Shown: in pieces, positions 16,721-24,545 of the stretch | Layout of the letters: every line of letters begins with the position of its first letter | Position numbering within the stretch: position 1 is the stretch's first letter | Assembly: GCA_016182965.1 (NCBI GenBank) | Contig: JACPFM010000115.1 | Coordinates: 1 to 37,633 of the forward strand | Reading direction: 5' to 3' | Origin: Deltaproteobacteria bacterium | Lineage (GTDB): Bacteria; Myxococcota_A; Polyangia; Polyangiales; JADJMO01 | DNA length: 37,633 nt | Program-made: the position numbers and the translations under genes | The notes under the pieces: generated by a model | Seen by the model: only the letters and a program-made list of their open reading frames with translations | Database searches by the model: none | What the model was told of the DNA's origin: nothing

Positions 16721-17641
16721 TCAGAGCCGCCGCGACTCCCCGACGTCCAACCTCCACAACCGCCCCCGCTCCCCCGGCCCCTCCGCGTCCCACCACGCGT
16801 GCATCCGCTCGACCGGCTCCCCCAGCGGTTCGTCCGTCAGCTTGAACGTGCCCCAGTGCATGCACACGAGGTTCTTCGCGCCGAGCTCGAGGAAAGCCCT
16901 CCCGGCCTCCTCGGGGCCCATGTGCTGCGGCTGCATGAACCACGGCGGGTCGTAGGCGCCGATGGGGAGCATCGCCCAGTCGATCGCGCCGACGCGCCTG
17001 GCGATCTCGCCGAAGTGGCCGAACCAACCGGTGTCGCCGGCGTGATAGGCGGTGCCCTCGGGCGCCTGCATCACCCAGCCGCCCCACAGCGTCTCGTCGC
17101 GATCGAAGGGCCCGCGCATCGACCAGTGCTGCTGCGGCACCAGCGTGAACCGCACGCGACCGACCTGGTGATGCTCCCACCACCCACGCTCGACGAGCTG
17201 CGACCCCGCCAAATACCGGCCCACCGCGGTCGGCAGCATCACGACCGGTCTCGGAGCGCCGAGGCGAGCGTTGTGCGCCTCGACCATCCGCACGGAGCGG
17301 ACGTCGAGGTGATCGTGGTGCGCGTGCGAGACGGCGATGACGTCGACGGCGGGCATCTTCTCGAGCGCGAGGCCGACCTCCACGTTCCGCCGCGTGAGGC
17401 CGACGCGGTCGACGAGCACCGGATCGGTGAGGATGACGAGGCCGCCGAGCCGCAGCGCGAAGCTCGAGTGGCCGATCCACGTCAGCGATGCGTTCGCCGC
17501 GTGCAGCGCGGCGCCGTCGTTCTCGACGCGCGGTGTGACGAACGGCTGCTGACGATCGGGGCGCCTCGTGCCGAGCTTCCACTCGAGGACGTGCCGCAAG
17601 CCGCGCTGCGGGTACGGATCGAGGTTCCGGAAGCGTGCCAT
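16721..17641 (-). CDS. MBL-fold metallohydrolase (NAPE-PLD/UlaG-like)
   Basis: The 306-residue protein has the metallo-beta-lactamase set: TWIGHSSFALRLGG, the zinc motif SHAHHDHLD, HAGDTGWF (bridging Asp) and a C-terminal CMHWGTF. MQPQHMGPEEA further matches the branch that includes bacterial NAPE-PLD-like and UlaG-like hydrolases, so a phosphodiester or lactone substrate is likely. The predicted site is cytoplasmic, as no signal peptide is seen. It follows sixA after 37 nt on the same strand, and both may be transcribed with purC. Directly after its TGA lies an in-frame (X-Ala)n hexamer array that stays open for 55 codons to a TAG at 16553-16555. Confidence 0.88.
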   Translation of the reverse strand: MARFRNLDPYPQRGLRHVLEWKLGTRRPDRQQPFVTPRVENDGAALHAANASLTWIGHSSFALRLGGLVILTDPVLVDRVGLTRRNVEVGLALEKMPAVDVIAVSHAHHDHLDVRSVRMVEAHNARLGAPRPVVMLPTAVGRYLAGSQLVERGWWEHHQVGRVRFTLVPQQHWSMRGPFDRDETLWGGWVMQAPEGTAYHAGDTGWFGHFGEIARRVGAIDWAMLPIGAYDPPWFMQPQHMGPEEAGRAFLELGAKNLVCMHWGTFKLTDEPLGEPVERMHAWWDAEGPGERGRLWRLDVGESRRL

Positions 17642-17678
17642 CGTCGCGTTCGATGCGCGCAGGTCGTCGATCGGCTCG

Positions 17679-18200
17679 TCAGTGCGGCGGCGCCGGCGTC
17701 TTCGAGTGCGGGCTCCGGTGATCGCTCATCAGCTGGAGCGTCTTCGGATCGAGCACGAAACGCAGGCTGCACGGGCCGCCCTCGTTGGGCACGCGGATGG
17801 CCACGACCATGCCCTTCATGAACCCGTGCGGCAGCCCTTCGTCGAGCAGCTGCGCGACGAGCAGGGACACGTCGGGCTCGTGGCCGACGACCATCAGCCG
17901 CTTGCGGCTCTGCGCAGCGAACGCGCGCACCATGTCGTGCGCGTGACCCCGCGGCGCGAGCGCGCGGTTGGCCTCGACCGCAGTCTCGAGTCCGACGCTG
18001 GTGGCGACGATCTCGGCGGTCTGCAGCGATCGGACGAGCGGGCTCGAGACGATGGCGCGCGGCGCCTCGCCCATCTGCACGAGCACCCGCGCGACGTTTC
18101 GCACTCGTTCGCGGCCCGGCACCGTGAGCGCCCTGCTGGAGTCGAGGCCGTCGGAGGCGTTGTCCTCGGCGGGACCGTGGCGCATGACGTAGAGCTTCAC
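17679..18200 (-). CDS. sixA: SixA-like phosphohistidine phosphatase
   Basis: This small histidine-phosphatase-superfamily enzyme (173 residues) starts with MKLYVMRHGPAED, giving the catalytic RHG at 7-9. Ser/Arg contacts lie in SSPLVRSLQTAEI, and VVGHEPD carries the second catalytic His. SixA removes phosphate from histidine in phosphorelay or PTS proteins. The length is slightly above the E. coli enzyme because of a Pro/His tail. It lies 88 bp after purC and 37 bp before the MBL gene, all on the minus strand. The partner protein is unknown. Confidence 0.88.
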   Translation of the reverse strand: MKLYVMRHGPAEDNASDGLDSSRALTVPGRERVRNVARVLVQMGEAPRAIVSSPLVRSLQTAEIVATSVGLETAVEANRALAPRGHAHDMVRAFAAQSRKRLMVVGHEPDVSLLVAQLLDEGLPHGFMKGMVVAIRVPNEGGPCSLRFVLDPKTLQLMSDHRSPHSKTPAPPH

Positions 18201-18288
18201 CGCGCAGCCACGTTAACGCGGGAGCCTGGCGCCGCGATAGCCGATTCGCCGAAAGCAGCGCGCGCGGGCCCGCGCCCGAGACGGCGCG

Positions 18289-19305
18289 TCACTTCATGCC
18301 GAGGTTCTTGCGCATGCGCGCGATCGGCGGCTGGGTATCCGGTTCGAACACCTTTCCGGTGATCCGCTCGTACGCCTCGACGTACCGACGCGCGGCCTCG
18401 ACCCGCACCTCGTCGGGGATGGCGGGCGGCGCGCCCTCGCCGACGTAGCCCTCGGCGGCGAGCCAGCGGCGCACGTATTCCTTGTCGAACGACTCCGGCT
18501 CCTCGCCGCGCGCGTGGCGCTCGTCGTAGCTCTCCTTGAACCAGTAGCGCGAGCTGTCGGGGGTGTGGATCTCGTCGATGACCACGACCCGCCCGTCGGG
18601 GCGCACGCCGAACTCGTACTTGGTGTCGACGAGGATGAGGCCTCGCGACGCCGCGTGCGCGCGGCCCGCCTGGAACAGCTTCATCGCCATCTCGGCGGCC
18701 GCGTCGAACTCCGCCCGGTCCATCTTGGAGATGGCGAGGATCTCGTCGCGCGACGCGGAGATGTCGTGCCCGCCCTTCTCGGCCTTGGTCGAGGGCGTGA
18801 GGATCGGGTGCGGCAGCGGATCGTTCTTCTTCAGCCCGTCGGGCAGCGGGTGCCCGCAGAACTCGCGCTTGCCCTCTTTGTAGTGCGTCCAGATCGACGT
18901 CGAGGTGACGCCGGTGACGTACGAGCGCACGACCATCTCGACCGGCAGCGGCCGGCACTCGATGCACTCCATCACGTTCGGATCGGGCACCGACAGCACG
19001 TGGTTCGGCGCGAGGTCCCTGGTCTTCTCGAACCAGAACGCCGCCATCTGCGTGAGCAGCTGCCCCTTGTACGGGATGGTGCCGAGCACCCGATCGAACG
19101 CGCTGATCCGATCGGTGACGACGATGTACCGCCGCCCGTCCGTGGTCGAGTAGTTGTCGCGGACCTTCCCCTCGTACTTCTTCCCGAGCTCGTCGAGATC
19201 GGTGCGGTCGAGCGTGTTCTTCAGCCCGTCGTACAGCGCTCTCACGAGCTGCACCTTGTGCGCGGGCATCGACGGCGAAGGGGCGGTGTGGAGGGGCTCG
19301 GACAT
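18289..19305 (-). CDS. purC: SAICAR synthetase
   Basis: PurC joins CAIR and aspartate using ATP to give SAICAR in purine synthesis. The 338-residue protein keeps the signature GKVRDNYST, VTDRISAFDRVL, VEMVVRSYVTG, LILVDTKYEFG and IDEIHTPDSSRYW (substrate and ATP contacts). It belongs to the longer form (about 300-340 residues) with an extended C-terminus, unlike the ~240-residue E. coli enzyme. The start at ATG 19305 fits the family, though upstream sequence shows no strong ribosome binding site. No other purine gene is in the window. Confidence 0.97.
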   Translation of the reverse strand: MSEPLHTAPSPSMPAHKVQLVRALYDGLKNTLDRTDLDELGKKYEGKVRDNYSTTDGRRYIVVTDRISAFDRVLGTIPYKGQLLTQMAAFWFEKTRDLAPNHVLSVPDPNVMECIECRPLPVEMVVRSYVTGVTSTSIWTHYKEGKREFCGHPLPDGLKKNDPLPHPILTPSTKAEKGGHDISASRDEILAISKMDRAEFDAAAEMAMKLFQAGRAHAASRGLILVDTKYEFGVRPDGRVVVIDEIHTPDSSRYWFKESYDERHARGEEPESFDKEYVRRWLAAEGYVGEGAPPAIPDEVRVEAARRYVEAYERITGKVFEPDTQPPIARMRKNLGMK

Positions 19306-19415
19306 CTCGGGAGGGAGCTATCCCTTTTGCACGCGGGATAGAAGTGAGGGCCCCCCTCGACCCCCGGCTGCTCCCTCAACCCCCCCACCTGCCCCCTCTC
19401 GCCCCCCGCAACCCC

Positions 19416-19488
19416 GCTCGCGTCCACGTTCGCGTCCGCGTTCGCGTCCGCGTCCGCGTCCGCGTTCGCGTCCACGTTCGCGTCCGCG
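19416..19488 (-). repeat. GCG-NAN hexamer array directly after a stop codon
   Basis: The minus strand reads TGA, then CGCGGACGCGAACGTGG and on: about 12 hexamers of GCG plus GAC or AAC, with two GTG variants. It starts at the first base after the stop of the multiheme gene. In the +1 frame it would encode alternating Ala and Asp/Asn. It is followed by C-rich low-complexity DNA (19340-19415) before the purC start. Confidence 0.85.
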
Positions 19489-21456
19489 TCAGAACATGTC
19501 CTCGTGACACAGCATGCAGTCGCCCATGTCGTACGCGTCGACCTTGCCGTTCACGTGCAACGTGCGGTCCTTCCACGTCGCCGTCTTCGTCACCGGATCG
19601 TACGTCTTGATCGACGTGTGACACGTCGGGCACTTCATCGAGCTCGAGTGCCAGCCGCCCGGCGGGTTGGTGTGGCAGCTCGTGCCGCAGCCGTCGTAGG
19701 TGCCGTCGACCGTCGTCCACACCGGCTGCCGCCGCGTCGTGCCGCCGGGCGCCGCGGCCGCGAGCGTCGAGCCGTGGCAGTACACGCCGCTGCACGTCGC
19801 CGTCGTGGCGCCGTAGGCGGGCGCGGCGCCGTCGGCGGCGCTCACCGCGCTCCACGTCAGCTCGGCGACGCCGTTCATGTGCAGGACGCTGGTCGGCTTG
19901 GTGTGACAGTCGGCGCAGAGCACGTCGCGGTGCCAGGTCGACGACGCGAGGTGCGCTTGGTGCGCGCCGACGGCCTTCTGCGACGTCAGCGTCTCGCCCT
20001 TGGTGCCGTTCGGCGGCGCCTCGCTGCCGCCCGGGACGCCGTGACAGCTCGTGCAGTTCAGCACGACCTCGCCGTCGATGTGCTTGCTGCGGTCCTTCCA
20101 GGTCGCCGCCTTCGTCGTCGGATCGTAGGTGGCGATCACGGTGCCGTGGCACGTCGGGCACGCCGTGCTGTTCGGGTGGGTGCCGCCGGGCGGGTTGGTG
20201 TGGCAGCTCTCGCCGCACGCGGAGAACGTGCCGTCGACCTGGTTGAACACCGGCTCGCGGCGCGTCGTTCCGCCCGCGCTCGCCGGCAGCAGCGTCGCGC
20301 CGTGGCAGTACTGGCCCGCGCAGGTGGACGTCAGCGGATCGAATTTCGGCGCGGCGCCGTCGCTCCTCGTGAGGGTGCCCCACAGCAGGTCGGTCTTCGC
20401 GTTCGAGTGCAAGGTCCACGACGGGATGGGGTGGCAGTCGTCGCAGGCGATGTCGCGGCGCCACGTCGACGCGCCGAGGTGCTTCGCGTGCGCGCCGACG
20501 GCGCGATCGGTCGTGAGCGTCTCGCCCTTGCTGCCCCTCGGCGGCGCCGGGTTCTTCGTCGTCGCGTCGCCGTGGCACGAGGTGCACGTCTTGCCGCCGA
20601 CCACGTCGACGACGCCGTTCACGTGGCGCGACGCGTCCTTCCACGTCGTGGCCATGGTGACCGGATCGTAGGAGTCGACCACGTCGGCGTGGCAGCCGTC
20701 GCACGCGGTCGCGGGCGTGTGCCAGCCGGCGGGCGGGTTGGAGTGACAGCTCGTCCCGCACTTCGAGTAGGTGCCGTCGACGACGTTCCACACCGGCTCG
20801 CGCGCGACGGCGACGCTCGTCGGCGGCGGCAGCAGCTTCGCCCCGTGGCAGGTGGAGCCGCGGCAGGTCAGCGACGCGTACGTGATCGCGCCGGCCCGCG
20901 CGCTCCACTTCAGATCGGCCTTGCCGTCGCCGTGCATCAGGTCCGTCGGCACGGCGTGACAATCGGTGCAGACGATCTCGTGGCGCCACGCGCTCGCCGA
21001 CAGGTGCTTGGCGTGCGCGCCGACGCCGCGCGCCGAGGTAGCCGTCTCTCCGGTCGCCGATCGCGGCGGCGCGGGGTTGCCGCTGGCCCGATCGCCGTGG
21101 CACCACGAGCACGCGGCCGGGAAGGATCCCCCGTCGCCGCCCTCGACCGCCACGTCGCCCGTGCCCACGGCGTCGCCGTCCGTCTCCACGTCGTCGCCCA
21201 CGTCCACGGCGTCAGCGCCCGCCTCGTCGGCGCCGTCGTCGACCGTATCGCTGGTCGCAACGTCCTCCGCGTCGGAGTCGCTCGCCGTCTCGGCGCTCGA
21301 CTCGTCGGCGCCGCCTGAATCGCTCGCGCCCGTCTCGGTCTCGTCGACGGCGGCGTCGCCCTCCGCATCGTACACGGGCGTCTCCTCGGAGCCGCCGCCG
21401 CTGCACCCAACGACGAGGAGCCCGATGACCAACGAAGCAGCAAACCTGGACTGCAT
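19489..21456 (-). CDS. Multiheme c-type cytochrome lipoprotein, 16 heme-type sites
   Basis: The 655-residue product begins with a lipoprotein signal (LLVVGC, Cys18) and an acidic Asp/Glu/Ser/Thr tether (22-112). Three repeats follow (116-290, 291-467, 468-646), each with CX2CH, CX2CH, CX4CH, CX3CH and CX2CH in that order. A lone CMLCH sits at 647-651. The CX4CH sites are 198-204, 379-385 and 555-561; the CX3CH sites are 233-238, 414-419 and 590-595. CX4CH-CX2CH repeats are the TIGR01904-type domain first described from Geobacter. The protein is probably a periplasmic or surface electron carrier. Whether the CX3/CX4 sites bind heme is unproven. No cytochrome maturation genes are here. ATG 21456 starts the signal peptide. 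Confidence 0.9.
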   Translation of the reverse strand: MQSRFAASLVIGLLVVGCSGGGSEETPVYDAEGDAAVDETETGASDSGGADESSAETASDSDAEDVATSDTVDDGADEAGADAVDVGDDVETDGDAVGTGDVAVEGGDGGSFPAACSWCHGDRASGNPAPPRSATGETATSARGVGAHAKHLSASAWRHEIVCTDCHAVPTDLMHGDGKADLKWSARAGAITYASLTCRGSTCHGAKLLPPPTSVAVAREPVWNVVDGTYSKCGTSCHSNPPAGWHTPATACDGCHADVVDSYDPVTMATTWKDASRHVNGVVDVVGGKTCTSCHGDATTKNPAPPRGSKGETLTTDRAVGAHAKHLGASTWRRDIACDDCHPIPSWTLHSNAKTDLLWGTLTRSDGAAPKFDPLTSTCAGQYCHGATLLPASAGGTTRREPVFNQVDGTFSACGESCHTNPPGGTHPNSTACPTCHGTVIATYDPTTKAATWKDRSKHIDGEVVLNCTSCHGVPGGSEAPPNGTKGETLTSQKAVGAHQAHLASSTWHRDVLCADCHTKPTSVLHMNGVAELTWSAVSAADGAAPAYGATTATCSGVYCHGSTLAAAAPGGTTRRQPVWTTVDGTYDGCGTSCHTNPPGGWHSSSMKCPTCHTSIKTYDPVTKTATWKDRTLHVNGKVDAYDMGDCMLCHEDMF

Positions 21457-21644
21457 GGGGGCCGTCCTCCTGCGGTGACCACGGTTCACCGCTGACGCCC
21501 GCGAGCGCGGCCGTAGTCGGCGCGCGTTCATGGCGGAATGACCCTGGATTACCACGATCGCGCCGCGCGAAACGCGCAATGATTGCGAGCAGAGTGGCGC
21601 TGCGCACTGCGCAGAGACGCGCTTCGCTCGTACACTTCCTCCGC

Positions 21645-22328
21645 ATGTTCGATCTCGTCGCCGACGGCCTCTGGACCACCGCGCGCCCCCAGCGCTTCTG
21701 GGGCCTCGAGTCCGGCACGCGCATGAACGTCGTGCGCCTGCGCGACGGGGGACTGTTCGTGCACTGCCCGGTCTCGCTCGACCGCGACACGCGCGCCGCC
21801 ATCGACGCGCTCGGCGACGTCCGCGTCGTCGTCTCTTCGAGCCTCTATCACCACCTCTACGCCGGCGAGTGGATGCGCGCGTATCCCGGCGCGCTCTTCT
21901 GCGCGTGTCCCGGCCTCGAGCGCAAGCGCAAAGACCTCGCGTGGAACCACGTGCTCGGCGACGAGCCGCACCCGCTGTGGGCCGCCGATCTCGATCAGGT
22001 CTTCTTCTCGGCGAGGTTCGAGAAGGAGGTCGTGTTCTTCCACCGAGAGAGCCGCACCCTGATCTGCGCCGATGCGCTGTTGAACCTCTCGAAGCACTCC
22101 TCGCCGATCACCCGCGCCGCCGCGTGGCTCATGGGCAACACGGCGCCGGGCAAGGGCTGGCTCGAGTACTTCGCGGTCGGCGGCTGGTCGAGTCGGGGGC
22201 GCCGGCTCGCGCGCCGCCAGGTCGAGCGCATGCTCGCCTGGGACATCGATCGCGTCCTCCTCGCGCACGGCGGGCTCGTCGATCGCGACGGCTGGCGCGC
22301 GCTGCGCGACGCCTACGCCTGGCTGTGA
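21645..22328 (+). CDS. DUF4336 protein (MBL-fold-like)
   Basis: The 227-residue protein resembles the DUF4336 family, which has a metallo-beta-lactamase-like core but weak metal motifs. Visible segments are VADGLWTTARPQRFWGL, GTRMNVVRLRDGGLFVHCPVSL, the helix SSLYHHLYAGEWMRAYPGA, and the closing VERMLAWDIDRVLLAHGGLVD. The YHHLY segment replaces the classic HxHxDH, so hydrolysis is doubtful. ATG 21645 is the natural start. It lies 35 bp upstream of the COG1078 HD gene on the same strand, so co-transcription is possible. It is divergent from the multiheme gene. Confidence 0.75.
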   Translation: MFDLVADGLWTTARPQRFWGLESGTRMNVVRLRDGGLFVHCPVSLDRDTRAAIDALGDVRVVVSSSLYHHLYAGEWMRAYPGALFCACPGLERKRKDLAWNHVLGDEPHPLWAADLDQVFFSARFEKEVVFFHRESRTLICADALLNLSKHSSPITRAAAWLMGNTAPGKGWLEYFAVGGWSSRGRRLARRQVERMLAWDIDRVLLAHGGLVDRDGWRALRDAYAWL

Positions 22329-22363
22329 CAGCGCCGTCGTGCAGGTTGTAGAGTGCGGGCGCG

Positions 22364-23710
22364 ATGCTCCTCCGCGACCCGGTGCACGATCTCGTGACCT
22401 TCGAGAGCGAAGAGGAGCGCATCGTCCCCGCGCTCCTCGAGACCTCCGAGATGCAGCGGCTGCGGCGCATCAAGCAGCTCGGCGTCACCCACCTGGTCTT
22501 CCCCGGCGCCGAGCACTCGCGGTTCACGCACGCGGTCGGCGCCGCGCACGTGATGACCAGGCTCATCCGTCGTCTCCGCGCCCTGCACGACGAGCTCCCC
22601 TTCTGGCAGCGGCTCGCCTCCGATCGCGCGCGCGACGCGCTCGCGGCGGCGCTCCTGCACGACGTCGGTCACGGGCCCTACTCGCACCTCTTCGAGGAGG
22701 CGATCGCCGGCGCGCCGCACCACGAGTCGTGGTCGCTGCGCATCGTCCGCGAGCCGGGCACCGAGGTGCACCAGAAGCTCGTGTCGATCGATCCGGGGCT
22801 GCCGGAGCGGGTCGCGTCGCTGATCTCCGGCGGCGCCGATCCCTCCCCGTACCCGCTGCCCTACCTCGCCCACGCGGTCAGCGGCACCTTCGACGTCGAT
22901 CGATGCGACTACCTCCTGCGCGACGCGCACATGACCGGCGTGCGCTACGGGCTGTTCGATCTCGACTGGCTGCTGCGCAGCCTGCGCTTCGAGCCGCAGA
23001 CCGACGGCAAGCCGCCGCGCTTCGCCATCGACGGGATGAAGGGGCTGCCGGCGATCGAGGGGTTCGTCCTCGCGCGGCGCTTCATGTTCGAGCAGGTCTA
23101 CCTGCACAAGGCGACGCGCGCCGCCGAGGTCCTGATCAAGGCGATCTTCGCGCGCGCGGCGATGAACGTGCGCGACGGCGCGCGGCTCGATCCCATCCCG
23201 CGCGCGCTGTCGCTCGCCGCCAACGGCGACGAGGTCCCGCTCGGCGCGTACCTCGAGCTCGACGACGTCGCGATCGGCGCAGCGTTCGCGGCGTGGGAGC
23301 ACGCGAGAGATCCGGTGCTGGCCGATCTCTGCCGGCGCCTTCGTCGTCGGCGCATCGGCAAGACGGTCGAGCTGACCGGCGAAAACGCGGTGCGCGAGCG
23401 GGCAGACGATCTCCTCGCGCAGGCTCGCGAGCTCTGCGCTGAGGCCGGGCTCGACGCAGACGCGCACGTCGCCCTCGACGTCGCCGAGGACGTGCAGTCC
23501 TTCGGAGACGCCGAGACGCCCGGCTCGGAGCCGCCGCTCGATGTGGTCCTCGCCGACGGCCGCGCCCGGCCTCTCGGCGCGGTGTCGGTCCTGCTCTCAC
23601 GTCTCGACAACGTTCCGATCCGACGGATCCGCCTCGTGGTTCCGCCGGAGATCCGGGCCGCGATGGTCGCGCGCGTCGGAGGAGGACCGGATAAGGCCGG
23701 GGTCCCTTGA
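22364..23710 (+). CDS. HD-superfamily phosphohydrolase (COG1078, dGTPase-like)
   Basis: This 448-residue protein follows the dNTP triphosphohydrolase pattern: MLLRDPVHDLVTF, then MQRLRRIKQLG, FPGAEHSRFTHAVGAAH (His56), LLHDVGHGPYSH (HD at 99-100 with His103 and His108), and TFDVDRCDYLLRDA (distal Asp). Related proteins hydrolyse dGTP or other nucleotides to nucleoside plus triphosphate. The last 60 residues extend beyond the usual core and hold a DUF-like beta-rich tail. The substrate is inferred only from the family. It may share an mRNA with the DUF4336 gene and is followed after 65 bp by the gene at 23776. Confidence 0.87.
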   Translation: MLLRDPVHDLVTFESEEERIVPALLETSEMQRLRRIKQLGVTHLVFPGAEHSRFTHAVGAAHVMTRLIRRLRALHDELPFWQRLASDRARDALAAALLHDVGHGPYSHLFEEAIAGAPHHESWSLRIVREPGTEVHQKLVSIDPGLPERVASLISGGADPSPYPLPYLAHAVSGTFDVDRCDYLLRDAHMTGVRYGLFDLDWLLRSLRFEPQTDGKPPRFAIDGMKGLPAIEGFVLARRFMFEQVYLHKATRAAEVLIKAIFARAAMNVRDGARLDPIPRALSLAANGDEVPLGAYLELDDVAIGAAFAAWEHARDPVLADLCRRLRRRRIGKTVELTGENAVRERADDLLAQARELCAEAGLDADAHVALDVAEDVQSFGDAETPGSEPPLDVVLADGRARPLGAVSVLLSRLDNVPIRRIRLVVPPEIRAAMVARVGGGPDKAGVP

Positions 23711-23775
23711 GCGCGCCGCCGCGCACGTGCTACCAAAGCTAGACGCGCGGATCGCTCGCGCGCCTTGGAATCGTG

Positions 23776-24540
23776 ATGAAGGCCCCGTCACCGCTGCTTG
23801 GGTTCAACAACAACTTCAAGCACAAGGGCTCGGTCTACCACATCCAGACCGAGGACTCGGGCGTCAAGCACCCGCACATCATCACGCACCTGTTCGCCGA
23901 CGGCGGGCGCATCCTGAAGTCGATCAAGACTTCGTACGCGCAGTTCCTCCAAGAGCCGAACATGGCGGAGATCGTCCGCCAGATGATGAAGGAGCAGCAC
24001 AAGGCGATGATCGTCGCCCTGCGCGACGGCCGCTTCGACGCGGGAGGCTCGAAGGAGGTCGATCTCCCGACCGGCGGGTACTTCGCGGGCACGACCAGCC
24101 TCGGCGCCGTCCGTCCGGCGGCCAAGCCGTCGTCGCCGAAGGTCGACGTCGAGCCCGCCGCGCTCGAGAAGGCGGCCCAGGTCGCCACCGGTCTCGGCAA
24201 CGATCTGCCTCCGCCGCCGGCAAACGTCGCCGCAGGGGGCGCGCGCCCGAACGGCGAGTACACGAGCGTCGCCAAGAAGTCGGTGCGCCCGCCGTCGATG
24301 CGTCCCGGCTCGCGTCCGCCGCCCGCGGCGAGCCACAGCGACTCGCGCCAGCTCGCCGGTCCGCCGAGCGGCCGTCCGCCGAGCGGCCGGTACGCGATGA
24401 CCCGCCCCGCCTCGATCTTCGCGACCAACAAGCCCTCGCAGAAGGGCTCGATCTTCGGCGAGGAGCTGATCAGCGAGCGGTCGCTCGACGAGGTGATCCT
24501 CGCCTACCTCGCCGAGGACCTCGACGGCGAGAAGAAGTAG
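23776..24540 (+). CDS. Conserved myxobacterial-type protein with disordered tail
   Basis: The first ~95 residues look strongly conserved: GFNNNFKHKGSVYHIQTEDSG, then HPHIITHLFADGGRILKSIKTSY, a helix QEPNMAEIVRQMMKEQHKAMI, and LRDGRFDAG. I recall similar proteins from Myxococcota, always without a known function. Residues 110-225 are a disordered Pro/Ser/Gly region with repeated PPSGRPPSGR. The protein ends in a short helix ERSLDEVILAYLAEDL. No catalytic motif is seen. The ATG at 23776 (GGA 6 nt upstream) is preferred over GTG 23773. It converges on the lipoprotein gene, with 5 bp between the stops. Confidence 0.8.
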   Translation: MKAPSPLLGFNNNFKHKGSVYHIQTEDSGVKHPHIITHLFADGGRILKSIKTSYAQFLQEPNMAEIVRQMMKEQHKAMIVALRDGRFDAGGSKEVDLPTGGYFAGTTSLGAVRPAAKPSSPKVDVEPAALEKAAQVATGLGNDLPPPPANVAAGGARPNGEYTSVAKKSVRPPSMRPGSRPPPAASHSDSRQLAGPPSGRPPSGRYAMTRPASIFATNKPSQKGSIFGEELISERSLDEVILAYLAEDLDGEKK

Positions 24541-24545
24541 CCGCG

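Noticed and set aside
19340..19415. C-rich tract upstream of the hexamer array considered as coding
   Set aside because: Low-complexity sequence with no consistent frame between the purC start and the multiheme stop; read as noncoding.
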